Shown here piece after piece: positions 1 to 7,116 of a stretch of 10,469 nt of DNA. How positions within the stretch are numbered: the first letter of the stretch is position 1; each line of letters begins with the position of its first letter. Origin of the DNA: an uncultured Clostridia bacterium (GTDB lineage: Bacteria; Bacillota; Clostridia; Peptostreptococcales; Anaerovoracaceae). The position numbers and the translations under genes were made by a program. Where the stretch lies: assembly GCA_937915045.1 (NCBI GenBank), contig CALDNM010000085.1:1-10469 (forward strand), read 5' to 3'. Below the pieces are notes generated by a model. The model worked only from the letters and a program-made list of their open reading frames with translations, ran no database searches and was not told the DNA's origin.

Positions 1-1
1 G

Positions 2-1039
2 AAAAAACATGCGATAATACCGGTCTTCATCCCACATCTCGGATGTCCTCATGAATGCGTATTCTGCGATCAGAACGCGATCACCGCTAGGACGGTCCCT
101 GTGAGCGGAGAAGAAGTAAAAAACACAATAGACACGTGGCTCTCCACGATAGAAGAACGCGGGATAGAAAATGTTGAAATTTCGTTTTACGGCGGAAGTT
201 TTACGGCCATCCCGATAGATCTGCAGACTAAATATCTGAAGATCGGATATGAGTACGTCAAAGCGGGACGCGTATCACATCTGCATCTTTCGACACGTCC
301 TGACTACATCGACGATGAGATACTGACAAACCTGAAAAAGTATAAAGTCGGCGCGATCGAGCTCGGTGTGCAGTCATTCAGCGATGATGTACTTCTTAGA
401 TCTCAGCGCGGCCACGATACAGCTTGCGTATACAAGGCGTGTGAGCTTATCAGATCATACGGATTCGATCTCGGAATTCAGCTTATGGTCGGGCTTCCGG
501 GAGATACGAAAGAACTCGATATCATGTCAGCGAAAAAAACGGCAGAACTAAAACCGGAACTCGCGCGTATCTACCCTACTGTCGTACTCGAAGGTACCGA
601 GCTCGCTTCCATGCTGCACGACGGGACTTACACACCGCTCGGAGTAGAAAACGCGGTAGATATATCAAAAGACATGTACAGGATACTGGCCGATGCCGGC
701 ATTGAAATCATGCGCGTCGGACTCAAGAGCACAGACCTTATCACACCGGGCTCAGACCTCGGACACACTTATCACCCGGCGTTCAGGCAGCTCGTCGAAG
801 GAGAGATCGCGAAAGAAGATATGGAAAAACAGATCGAAGAGCATTTTGGCAAAAACGGTCCGCCGTCAGATCACGGTCTCATCGACATCACTTTCACGTC
901 ATGCGAAAGGTGTCTTTCAAACATGTCGGGGCATAAAGCGGTCAACCGCCGCTGGCTCGAAAATAAATATCCCGCGTTATCGCTGCATTTCCGCGCCGAT
1001 AACAGTCTTGCGGACAATACATATATTATGTTAAAATGA
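2..1039 (+). CDS. Elp3-like radical SAM protein (5' end outside window)
   Basis: The reading frame is open from base 2, so the gene runs off the left edge; 345 residues are visible. The frame contains the [4Fe-4S]-cluster motif CPHECVFC (visible residues 15-22, cysteines 15, 19 and 22; codons at 44, 56 and 65). A GTG at 101 lies after this motif and is therefore not the true start. Other radical SAM landmarks are FYGGSFTAI (about 62-70), STRPDYI (about 97-103), ELGVQSF (about 120-126) and QLMVGLPGDT (about 160-169). These fit the short Elp3-like group common in Clostridia, which has the Elp3-type radical SAM core but no acetyltransferase domain. The family cleaves S-adenosylmethionine to a 5'-deoxyadenosyl radical; the substrate of this short form is not established, and tRNA is only a guess from Elp3. 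In related proteins the cysteine motif sits close to the N-terminus, so probably only a few residues are missing. The gene ends 35 nt before the ACT gene. Confidence 0.9.
   Translation, partial: KKHAIIPVFIPHLGCPHECVFCDQNAITARTVPVSGEEVKNTIDTWLSTIEERGIENVEISFYGGSFTAIPIDLQTKYLKIGYEYVKAGRVSHLHLSTRPDYIDDEILTNLKKYKVGAIELGVQSFSDDVLLRSQRGHDTACVYKACELIRSYGFDLGIQLMVGLPGDTKELDIMSAKKTAELKPELARIYPTVVLEGTELASMLHDGTYTPLGVENAVDISKDMYRILADAGIEIMRVGLKSTDLITPGSDLGHTYHPAFRQLVEGEIAKEDMEKQIEEHFGKNGPPSDHGLIDITFTSCERCLSNMSGHKAVNRRWLENKYPALSLHFRADNSLADNTYIMLK
1008..1037 (+). promoter_or_regulatory. Possible sigma-70-type promoter for the ACT/UPF0210 pair
   Basis: TTGCGG (1008-1013) and TAAAAT (1032-1037) lie 18 bases apart with an AT-rich spacer, at the very end of the radical SAM gene. 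The -10 box matches the consensus at 5 of 6 positions; the -35 box has only the TTG. Transcription would begin near 1044, about 30 bases before the ACT gene's ATG. This is pattern matching only, and the pair could equally be read from the upstream promoter. Confidence 0.3.
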
Positions 1040-1062
1040 TTCATTATCGCGCTGAAGCGAAC

Positions 1063-1068
1063 GGAGGT
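1063..1068 (+). promoter_or_regulatory. Ribosome binding site deciding the ACT gene start
   Basis: GGAGGT lies 6 nt before the ATG at 1075. It selects this start over an upstream in-frame start codon at 1036, which overlaps the end of the radical SAM gene and has no comparable site. Confidence 0.8.
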
Positions 1069-1074
1069 AAAAAT

Positions 1075-1338
1075 ATGAAAGCAGTTATAACAGTAGTCGG
1101 CAAAGATATGGTCGGCATACTTGCGAAAGTCAGCACGACATGTTCGGAATGCAACGCGAACGTGCTCGATGTGACACAGTCGGTACTCGATGAATATTTC
1201 ACTATGGTCATGGTAGTCGATATAAGTGATCTGAACGCGGATCTTTCCGCGATGGCCGGAAAACTCGAGGAAAAACTGCCGACTATGAAAATACATGTGA
1301 TGCATGAAGACATTTTCAATGCCATGCACAGGATCTAA
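1075..1338 (+). CDS. ACT domain protein, UPF0237 family
   Basis: This is an 87-residue protein that consists of a single ACT domain. The N-terminus, with VGKDMVGILAKVSTTCSE (residues 8-25) followed by NANVLDVTQ, has the typical pattern of a beta strand, a glycine-containing ligand loop and helix 1. The length matches the UPF0237 family (about 90 residues). ACT domains usually bind amino acids or other small ligands and dimerise, so a sensory or regulatory role is the general expectation; the ligand is unknown. The stop codon overlaps the AAGGAGG ribosome binding site of the UPF0210 gene. The two families are often adjacent in Firmicutes, so this small protein probably acts on or with the UPF0210 protein. 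The start at 1075 is chosen from its ribosome binding site and because the domain begins directly at the methionine. Confidence 0.9.
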   Translation: MKAVITVVGKDMVGILAKVSTTCSECNANVLDVTQSVLDEYFTMVMVVDISDLNADLSAMAGKLEEKLPTMKIHVMHEDIFNAMHRI

Positions 1339-1343
1339 GGAGG
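1337..1343 (+). promoter_or_regulatory. Ribosome binding site deciding the UPF0210 start
   Basis: AAGGAGG lies 5 nt before the ATG at 1349 and shares two bases with the ACT gene's TAA. It rules out an in-frame ATG at 1304 that would sit inside the ACT gene. The arrangement suggests translational coupling of the two genes. Confidence 0.85.
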
Positions 1344-1348
1344 AAACA

Positions 1349-2707
1349 ATGCTCAATATGACAGATATCATGGAAACAGTGACCATGATACAAGATGAAG
1401 CGCTCGATATAAGGACTATAACAATGGGCATTTCCCTTCTCGACTGCGCCGACGGAGACATAGATGTTTCCTGCGAAAAGGTCTATAAAAAGATCACGAC
1501 CAAGGCTCATGACCTGGTCGCGACAGGTGAAGCGATAGAAAAAAAGTACGGCATCCCTATCGTCAACAAACGTATTTCGGTGACACCGATAGCTATGCTT
1601 CTCGGAGCATCCGGCGGCGATCCGATCAAATACGCGAAGACACTCGATAAAGCGGCAAAGGATGTTGGTGTCGATCTCATAGGCGGCTTCACTGCCCTTG
1701 TACAGAAAGGATTCGGGCCCGGGGACGAAGAGCTTATAAAAGCTATCCCTCAGGCGCTCGCTCAGACAGATGTCGTCTGTTCGTCGGTCAATGTCGGAAG
1801 TACAAAGGCCGGGATAAATATGGATGCAGTGAAAACTCTCGGACAAGTCGTACGCGACTGCGCGGAGCTCACAAAAGACGATCAGTGCGTCGGTGCTACG
1901 AAGCTCGTAGTGTTCTGCAACGCGCCTGAAGATAATCCGTTCATGGCGGGAGCATTCCACGGACCGGGCGAACCTGACTGCGTCATAAATGTAGGCGTAT
2001 CGGGACCGGGCGTCGTGAGAGCGGCCCTCGCCGATCTCGACGATAAAGCCGATATGGGAGAAGTTGCCAACGTGATCAAAAAGACCGCGTTCAAAATCAC
2101 GAGGATGGGTCAGCTCGTAGGAGCCGAAGCGTCAAGGATGCTTGATGTCCCTTTTGGGATCATCGATCTGTCTCTCGCCCCTACTCCGGCTGTCGGAGAT
2201 TCAGTCGCGCATATACTTGAAGAGGTTGGTCTCAGCCAGTGCGGAGCTGCCGGTACTACTGCCGCGCTCGCAATGCTGAACGACGCTGTCAAAAAGGGCG
2301 GTCTAATGGCCGCGAACAACTGCGGCGGACTTTCAGGAGCATTCATCCCGGTGACTGAAGATGCCGGCATGATAGACGCCGCGCGCACAGGGTGTCTCAG
2401 GATAGAAAAGCTTGAAGCTATGACTGCGGTCTGTTCCGTCGGTCTCGATATGATAGTCATCCCGGGAGATACGACTGCTGAAGTCATTTCCGCTATGATA
2501 GCTGATGAAGCAGCGATCGGTATGGTCAACTACAAGACTACCGCTGTCAGAGTCATCCCGGCGATAGGTCTGAAAGAAGGCGAAGAGCTTGAATTCGGAG
2601 GCTTGTTCGGTACAGGCCCTGTCATGAAGGTAAACACATCTTCTCCGTCAAAAATGATAGAGAGAGGCGGCCACATACCGGCGCCGATGCAGGCACTCAA
2701 AAACTAA
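1349..2707 (+). CDS. UPF0210 / DUF711 (PFL-like fold) family protein
   Basis: This 452-residue protein matches the usual size of UPF0210 (about 450). Diagnostic stretches are the N-terminal DIRTITMGISLLDC (20-33), NPFMAGAFHG (196-205), INVGVSGPGVV (213-223), SLAPTPAVGDSVA (275-287) and GGLSGAFIPVTEDAGM (326-341). From memory, family structures show a barrel related to pyruvate formate-lyase, which explains the common label 'PFL family protein'. I see no glycyl-radical signature near the C-terminus, so a glycyl-radical reaction should not be assumed. The enzymatic role is unknown. No signal peptide or membrane segment is visible, so it should be cytoplasmic. It is directly downstream of the ACT gene, probably translationally coupled to it, and is closed by a strong terminator 10 bases after its stop. 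The pair therefore forms the end of a transcription unit. Confidence 0.92.
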   Translation: MLNMTDIMETVTMIQDEALDIRTITMGISLLDCADGDIDVSCEKVYKKITTKAHDLVATGEAIEKKYGIPIVNKRISVTPIAMLLGASGGDPIKYAKTLDKAAKDVGVDLIGGFTALVQKGFGPGDEELIKAIPQALAQTDVVCSSVNVGSTKAGINMDAVKTLGQVVRDCAELTKDDQCVGATKLVVFCNAPEDNPFMAGAFHGPGEPDCVINVGVSGPGVVRAALADLDDKADMGEVANVIKKTAFKITRMGQLVGAEASRMLDVPFGIIDLSLAPTPAVGDSVAHILEEVGLSQCGAAGTTAALAMLNDAVKKGGLMAANNCGGLSGAFIPVTEDAGMIDAARTGCLRIEKLEAMTAVCSVGLDMIVIPGDTTAEVISAMIADEAAIGMVNYKTTAVRVIPAIGLKEGEELEFGGLFGTGPVMKVNTSSPSKMIERGGHIPAPMQALKN

Positions 2708-2716
2708 ATGATCCAG

Positions 2717-2742
2717 GGAGCACGAAAGTGCTCCTTTTTTTT
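2717..2742 (+). terminator. Rho-independent terminator after the UPF0210 gene
   Basis: A perfect 7-bp stem, GGAGCAC / GTGCTCC (2717-2723 with 2728-2734), closes a GAAA tetraloop and is followed by eight T residues (2735-2742). It starts 10 bases after the UPF0210 stop. It separates this gene pair from the glycosyltransferase gene. Confidence 0.93.
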
Positions 2743-2814
2743 ATATTCTTTTAATCCTCAGTTAAGGCCTGGTTTATTCCATGTTAATAACTTTAAGATA
2801 AATTTACCGAAAAC

Positions 2815-2821
2815 GAGGAGG
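2815..2821 (+). promoter_or_regulatory. Ribosome binding site deciding the glycosyltransferase start
   Basis: GAGGAGG lies 6 nt before the ATG at 2828. The frame stays open upstream to 2708, but any start there would translate through the terminator hairpin, so the ATG at 2828 is preferred. The AT-rich leader between the terminator and this site (about 2743-2814) must hold any promoter. I see only a weak TAAGAT -10-like element (2794-2799) without a good -35 box. Confidence 0.85.
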
Positions 2822-2827
2822 AAGCTT

Positions 2828-3898
2828 ATGAGGATATTAGTTTTAACAGGAAAATTCGGTATGGGGCATATTTCCGCGGCGGAGGCAGTAAAAGAAGAAC
2901 TTGAAAAAGGACGCGATGATGTGACAACAGATGTCGTGGATCTTGTTGAATACCTGTTCCCCGCATGGAGCAAACTCATATACAGCGGTTTCGATCTTAT
3001 TGCCGGCAAATTCAATAAGCTATATAATGCTCTGAACTGTGTTGACGGCCGATCGGCATCCATGCCGCTGAAAGCGTGGTTCATTGAAAGATTCCAGTGT
3101 CTTATGGATGAACATAGACCGGACATACTCGTATCTACATGGCCCGTGGGTTCGCGCTATATAGGCGCGTATAAAAAAAACACCGGAAATGAGATACCTT
3201 ACATTACTTGTATCACTGACATATCATCACACAGTGAATGGATATCGGATTCCACCAATGCTTATATTGCAGGCGATGAGATATCAAAATCCGAACTTTC
3301 ATCAAAAGGCGTACCTGCCGAAAGGATCTTCGTTGGAGGCGTTCCCGTCAGGCAGGCATTCAAACATGGCGGAAAAGAGAAGTACGGCAGCGCCAGTGAA
3401 ATACTCATCATGGGCGGCGGACTGGGACTGATCCCCGGTATCGAAGATATTCTGGAGCAGCTAGAAAAAATCGAAGGTCTGCATACAACGGTCATCACAG
3501 GCCTCAATGAAAACATGCGTGAGGCACTTACCGGGAAGTACTTGAACACTACAATCCTGGGGTATACAGACAACGTAGCCGCGTTCATGAAAAACGCGGA
3601 TCTAATAATAACAAAGGCCGGCGGGATCACGCTGTTCGAATCCATCTACACGGAAACCCCGATGCTTGTCATCGACCCGTTCATGGAACAGGAAAAGAAC
3701 AACGCAGCGTATATAGAAAGGCACGGCATCGGGAAAGTGATGCGCCGCAAAAACGACGACCTGGCAGCCACGCTGAGAGAGATCCTGGGGCAGAACGGCG
3801 AGCTCGAAAAAATGGTCCGCAATATGCGAGCCATAAAATACAAAATCGAGGAAAACAATATTCGTCACGTTATAGAAAAAATAAGGATAAGCGCTTAA
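2828..3898 (+). CDS. MGDG synthase/UgtP-like lipid glycosyltransferase (GT28 type)
   Basis: This 356-residue protein has the two-domain GT-B layout of monogalactosyldiacylglycerol synthases and Bacillus UgtP (YpfP). The N-terminal acceptor half begins with GMGHISAA (11-18), the family's GxGHxxAA loop, and contains TDISSHSEW (130-138), matching the TDxxxHxxW motif. The linker has GVPV (171-174). The C-terminal nucleotide-sugar half contains MGGGLGL (195-201), KAGGIT (263-268) with Glu271, and PFMEQEKNN (284-292), the usual donor-binding elements. The expected reaction is transfer of glucose or galactose from a UDP-sugar to diacylglycerol at the cytoplasmic membrane face, making glycolipids or lipoteichoic acid anchors. 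The exact donor and the number of sugars added cannot be read from the sequence. It is slightly shorter than UgtP (about 380). It appears to be a single-gene unit, lying between a terminator and a convergent gene. Confidence 0.88.
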   Translation: MRILVLTGKFGMGHISAAEAVKEELEKGRDDVTTDVVDLVEYLFPAWSKLIYSGFDLIAGKFNKLYNALNCVDGRSASMPLKAWFIERFQCLMDEHRPDILVSTWPVGSRYIGAYKKNTGNEIPYITCITDISSHSEWISDSTNAYIAGDEISKSELSSKGVPAERIFVGGVPVRQAFKHGGKEKYGSASEILIMGGGLGLIPGIEDILEQLEKIEGLHTTVITGLNENMREALTGKYLNTTILGYTDNVAAFMKNADLIITKAGGITLFESIYTETPMLVIDPFMEQEKNNAAYIERHGIGKVMRRKNDDLAATLREILGQNGELEKMVRNMRAIKYKIEENNIRHVIEKIRISA

Positions 3899-3903
3899 AT
3901 ATC

Positions 3904-3924
3904 GCCGCATTAGTGTAATGCGGC
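3904..3924. terminator. Inverted repeat between convergent genes, possible shared terminator
   Basis: GCCGCATT (3904-3911) pairs with AATGCGGC (3917-3924) around a 5-base AGTGT loop. It begins 5 bases after the glycosyltransferase stop and contains the EAL gene's TAA (3910-3912). Neither side has a long T run: the plus strand continues AAAACG and the minus strand GATATTT. The stem is strong but the U tract is poor, so it may be a weak bidirectional terminator or only an RNA 3'-end stabiliser. Confidence 0.45.
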
Positions 3925-5832
3925 AAAACGTACGAAATCTTCTTCAGACAGAGGCTTCGAGTAGTAATATCCCTGGATATACTTTCCCCCGAGGCCTATC
4001 ACTCTTTTCGACTGTTCTTCTGTCTCGACGCCCTCTGTGATCGTCTCGAGTTCCATCTTCGGGAACATGCGAAGCAGATCGTCGAACATAGTCATCGAGC
4101 GCGAATTCTCTGAAAGGAGAAAATCCCTGTCGATCTTTATAAGTTCGAATGGATACGATACCGTCTGCATCAAATTCGCGAACCCCGTACCGAAATCATC
4201 GAGCGCGAACCTGTATCCGTCACTGATCATATCATTCATAAATTCCTGAAGGATCTCAGGATCGGAAGTTGCCGCTGTTTCCGTCACTTCAAAACATATC
4301 GACCTCGGATCGACATCATATTCTCTGAGGATCGCGCTTATTTCATCATATATGTTCTTCACGAATTCAGAGGCTGAAAGATTGATCTGGAGAAATTTGA
4401 CTCCGGCCTCCGATAACTCCGGATGAGTCTGTATGAAGCGGCAGGTCTTTCTTACTACCATTCTGTCGATATCGAATATAAGGCCTGTCCTCTCGGCTAC
4501 GGTTATAAATTCGTTCGGCGATATCATTCCGAATTCTTTGCTGTTGAACCTCAATAAAACTTCAGCGCTGCCGAAGCGTCCGGTTTCCGTATTGTATATC
4601 GGCTGGATATTCAAATAGAATTCTTCTTTTGAAATAAGCGCGCTTCTTAGCGCGGCTTCCACTTCTTCAAATCTTTTTGCTCTATTAAGGATCTCGCTGT
4701 CTATCGGTCTGCATGTTCCCTGATCCAGGTGGTCCATCGAATCAAAAGTGAGATCGATAAAATTGACGATCTCCTGCGGTGATGAGAAAAATTTCGTGTT
4801 CGCGTAGTATCTTGTCGTCGCTTTTATATATACCTGCGCTTTGGACGTCTCCCATGGATCACAGAAACGTTTTTCGACACCGTTTATTATGCTTTCATAG
4901 TCGTTCTTGTTATCAGTGATACACAGCAGCCTCGGACCGGTCATTTTGAATATCCATGTTTTCCTGTTCCCGAATTTCAAAAGATAAGCCCCTGCTTCAT
5001 GAAGCGCTTCATTGCCTGTCCATACATCATAACTGCTGTTGACTCGCCGCACATCCGACAGGTCGACCGCGACCAGGAAGAGGCACTTTTTGTCAGTGAT
5101 CATATTGCTGAGATACATCAGCATCGCGCTGTTATCAAATACCCCCGTCACGTAATCGATCTTTGACTCCGGATTTTCAAGGATCAAAAACATCATTACC
5201 ATAGCAAGAGCAATGCCGACACCTGTCAGAAGCACATCAGTCATCAGATACTGAAGCGTCATCGCGAGGAGATTTATCAGCATGAACCCGATTATGACCC
5301 TGAACTCTATTTTCCTTACGTGTTTTTTCCTCACGAACAGGATCGCCAGATCGATGACAAAATACAAAATTGTACCTATGTACAAAGAATCAAACATCGG
5401 TCCCCTGGTGTACACTCGTGCTCCGTCAATGACGCTGATATAGAAAATACCGTCTGTGAAAGGGTCAAAAATAACTAATGCTACGAAAAACATAGCCGGC
5501 AAAAGCAGAATGGCAAGCTGAGGCTTGTCACGGAAACGCAGATCCGCCAGCCATATGATATAAAGCATCAGGAATACCGGCATAAGTACCTGCATCGAAT
5601 AGAATGGGATATTGACAGCATAATTCACCCAGTTTGGCAGATCGTTCGCGTGCTCTATCGTATATGATCCGATAAGGTCAAGAGAAATATCGATCAGGCA
5701 TATGCACAGAAGAATTCCAAAAACTTTCGTCAGAAGATCCGGAAATCTGCGCAAAGAAAAAAATCTGACCGTTACAATAAACAGAAAGATCAACGCGCAT
5801 ATTTCATACTCATATACATAATCAAACTGCAT
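3910..5832 (-). CDS. Seven-helix membrane protein with degenerate GGDEF and EAL domains
   Basis: This 640-residue protein is a likely c-di-GMP phosphodiesterase or receptor. Residues 1-220 hold about seven hydrophobic segments (near 10-24, 33-55, 77-95, 106-123, 148-166, 178-196 and 199-219), a membrane sensor-type module. Residues about 225-370 resemble GGDEF (start IDYVTGVFDN, 225-234), but the signature loop reads KMTGPRLLCI (296-305), so cyclase activity is very unlikely. The EAL domain (about 385-640) keeps Glu424 in an EVL variant of the motif, Asn484, Glu515, DDFGTG (545-550), Lys566, Glu600 in EGVE, and Gln620 in QGYYYSKP. The metal-binding and catalytic positions therefore look intact. 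The ATG at 5832 overlaps the upstream nitroreductase gene by 11 nt and has GAGAGG 7 nt before it. A TTG at 5886 is possible but lies well inside the neighbour. The gene is last in the minus-strand series. Its signal is unknown. Confidence 0.9.
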   Translation of the reverse strand: MQFDYVYEYEICALIFLFIVTVRFFSLRRFPDLLTKVFGILLCICLIDISLDLIGSYTIEHANDLPNWVNYAVNIPFYSMQVLMPVFLMLYIIWLADLRFRDKPQLAILLLPAMFFVALVIFDPFTDGIFYISVIDGARVYTRGPMFDSLYIGTILYFVIDLAILFVRKKHVRKIEFRVIIGFMLINLLAMTLQYLMTDVLLTGVGIALAMVMMFLILENPESKIDYVTGVFDNSAMLMYLSNMITDKKCLFLVAVDLSDVRRVNSSYDVWTGNEALHEAGAYLLKFGNRKTWIFKMTGPRLLCITDNKNDYESIINGVEKRFCDPWETSKAQVYIKATTRYYANTKFFSSPQEIVNFIDLTFDSMDHLDQGTCRPIDSEILNRAKRFEEVEAALRSALISKEEFYLNIQPIYNTETGRFGSAEVLLRFNSKEFGMISPNEFITVAERTGLIFDIDRMVVRKTCRFIQTHPELSEAGVKFLQINLSASEFVKNIYDEISAILREYDVDPRSICFEVTETAATSDPEILQEFMNDMISDGYRFALDDFGTGFANLMQTVSYPFELIKIDRDFLLSENSRSMTMFDDLLRMFPKMELETITEGVETEEQSKRVIGLGGKYIQGYYYSKPLSEEDFVRFAALH

Positions 5833-6562
5833 CCGCGCGCCTCTCGTATATCCCCCCGTTTCCGAATTTCCACGTGCCCTTTCCAAGGCCCGCGCCTACT
5901 TCAAAATGCAGCTTGGCTATTCCAAGATCATATGGATCTGAGTCGTTTTTCATCTCTATCCTGGCGGTCACAGCGTCAGAAGCGTACATGAATTTAGTGC
6001 TCTGTCTATTTCTCGATGACGGAGCTTTGACTACAGCGCGCATACCGGCAACCACCCAGTTCGGCGGCTGCTTTTCCGCGTACAGCATGTCTTTCACTTC
6101 TTTGCTCTCTCTTTTGACCGCTTTTATTATGAGACTTTCCCTTGCTGATAAGTTCTGCCTGACGTTGCCGAGCACTATGCAGCATTTCATGATCTCGCCA
6201 TCCGCGATGTCCGCTGTGACGAGTTCAGGATCATAAGTGCCTGCGACCCAGCATGTGCCAAGTCCGAGGCTCACGGCATGGAGGATTATAAGTTCCCCGT
6301 AATATCCGAGCTTTTCGGCGCAGAAAGGATCATCATCAGGACCAACAAGCGCGATATAGTTGTTCACACCCGAAAACATCCCGTGACTTTTTGACACACT
6401 GAAAGGCTCACCTCTTCCAATGATCATCTGTATATGCAGACCGCCCTTTTCATTGCAGTCATCTATCACCTTCTGCAGTGAAGATATCTGGATCGGAAGG
6501 AGCGGATCCTTTGTAAAATGTCTTCTTGATATTCTTTTGTTCAGCGCTGCCAGGTAGTCCAA
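5822..6562 (-). CDS. TM1586-type nitroreductase family protein
   Basis: This 246-residue protein fits the putative FMN-dependent nitroreductases of the TM1586 group. It begins with the family's Arg/Ser/Arg element, KRISRRHF (9-16), followed by GYYGELIILHAVSLGLGTCW (86-105), a helix and loop typical of nitroreductases. A second stretch, KAPSSRNRQSTKF (179-191), resembles the APSA-N-Q motif that normally lies near the N-terminus. DLGIAKLHFEVGA (212-224) is typical of the group. From memory, the TM1586 structure is a single-chain arrangement of two nitroreductase-like halves, which would explain this motif order. The substrate is unknown; NAD(P)H-dependent reduction is the family expectation. 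Translation starts at a TTG with a strong ribosome binding site. The gene lies 12 nt after the kinase-like gene and its last 11 nt overlap the EAL gene. No membrane segments are seen, so it should be cytoplasmic. Confidence 0.85.
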   Translation of the reverse strand: MDYLAALNKRISRRHFTKDPLLPIQISSLQKVIDDCNEKGGLHIQMIIGRGEPFSVSKSHGMFSGVNNYIALVGPDDDPFCAEKLGYYGELIILHAVSLGLGTCWVAGTYDPELVTADIADGEIMKCCIVLGNVRQNLSARESLIIKAVKRESKEVKDMLYAEKQPPNWVVAGMRAVVKAPSSRNRQSTKFMYASDAVTARIEMKNDSDPYDLGIAKLHFEVGAGLGKGTWKFGNGGIYERRADAV

Positions 6563-6568
6563 ATCTTG

Positions 6569-6573
6569 CCTCC
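6569..6573 (-). promoter_or_regulatory. Ribosome binding site for a TTG start (nitroreductase)
   Basis: On the minus strand GGAGG lies 6 nt before TTG (6562-6560). The site falls in the 12-nt gap after the kinase-like gene's TAA. It supports the TTG as the real start, and there is no nearby upstream in-frame ATG. Confidence 0.85.
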
Positions 6574-6574
6574 G

Positions 6575-7096
6575 TTATTTTAGTCTTTCCCATTCTTCTT
6601 CAACGAGTTCTTTGACAGTATCCGCTGATACCGAAAGATCCATCCCCGAAGTGTCTACTACTATGTCCGCGTATTTCATATAGAGTGGTCTCCTCTCGCT
6701 GAAAAGGTCTTCTATAGTCTGACCTTCTTTCAGTGAAATGCCCCTCTGAGAATAGTCCCCTATCCTTTTTTCTATCTCATTGAGAGGAACATCGAGAAAA
6801 ACGACGATCCCCTCACCTCCAAGATTCTCCATAGCGCGCGGACCGTAGACGACACTGCCGCCCGTCGCGATAACTGATTTTTTCAGGTGCAGAGTCGCGC
6901 ACAGATTCTCTTCAAGTTTGTTGAACCCGTCGTTTCCCTTTTCCGCTATTATCTCTATTAATTTTTTGCCCTCTTCCTTGATTATGAGAAAATCCGTATC
7001 CACATAATCAAGACCCATGATCGTAGCAAGAAGTACCCCTGTCGTACTCTTTCCGCATCCCGGCATACCTATAAGAACTATGTTCTGCTTCTTCAT
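6575..7096 (-). CDS. Shikimate-kinase-like P-loop kinase
   Basis: This 173-residue protein has the size and fold signature of shikimate kinases. It has a Walker A loop GMPGCGKST (10-18), DTD (33-35) in the position of the metal and shikimate aspartates, ATGGSVVY (77-84) where canonical enzymes have a GGG loop, a lid Arg118 in QRG, and RRPLY (135-139). The shikimate-contacting arginine of canonical AroK, in the FRxxE motif, is replaced: here the sequence is GFNKLEE (57-63, Asn59). The third glycine of GGG is Ser81. Phosphoryl transfer from ATP is well supported, but shikimate as acceptor is doubtful. No other aromatic-pathway gene is in the window. The ATG at 7096 has GGGGAG about 10 nt upstream. 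The gene lies 20 nt after the permease stop and 12 nt before the nitroreductase. It would normally be annotated aroK, a symbol I withhold because of the missing arginine. Confidence 0.85.
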   Translation of the reverse strand: MKKQNIVLIGMPGCGKSTTGVLLATIMGLDYVDTDFLIIKEEGKKLIEIIAEKGNDGFNKLEENLCATLHLKKSVIATGGSVVYGPRAMENLGGEGIVVFLDVPLNEIEKRIGDYSQRGISLKEGQTIEDLFSERRPLYMKYADIVVDTSGMDLSVSADTVKELVEEEWERLK

Positions 7097-7116
7097 TTCT
7101 TTGATTCTCCCCGAGA

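Noticed and set aside
871..1461. 196-residue open frame on the minus strand across the radical SAM end, ACT gene and UPF0210 start
   Set aside because: It lies antisense to three genes with clear family motifs, has no ribosome binding site that I can see, and its composition looks like a shadow translation.
1316..1960. 214-residue open frame antisense to the UPF0210 gene
   Set aside because: The plus-strand product is a full-length recognised family member; the antisense product has no motif.
2743..2814. Possible riboswitch or promoter in the glycosyltransferase leader
   Set aside because: The leader is short and AT-rich; I found no stable fold and only a weak -10-like TAAGAT without a matching -35 box.
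2708..2827. N-terminal extension of the glycosyltransferase from 2708
   Set aside because: It would translate the terminator hairpin and T run, and the GT-B fold begins exactly at the ATG at 2828, which has a strong ribosome binding site.
5833..5886. TTG start at 5886 adding 18 residues to the EAL protein
   Set aside because: It overlaps the nitroreductase by 65 nt and the added residues are polar and unlike the membrane segment that follows; the ATG at 5832 has a spaced GAGAGG site.
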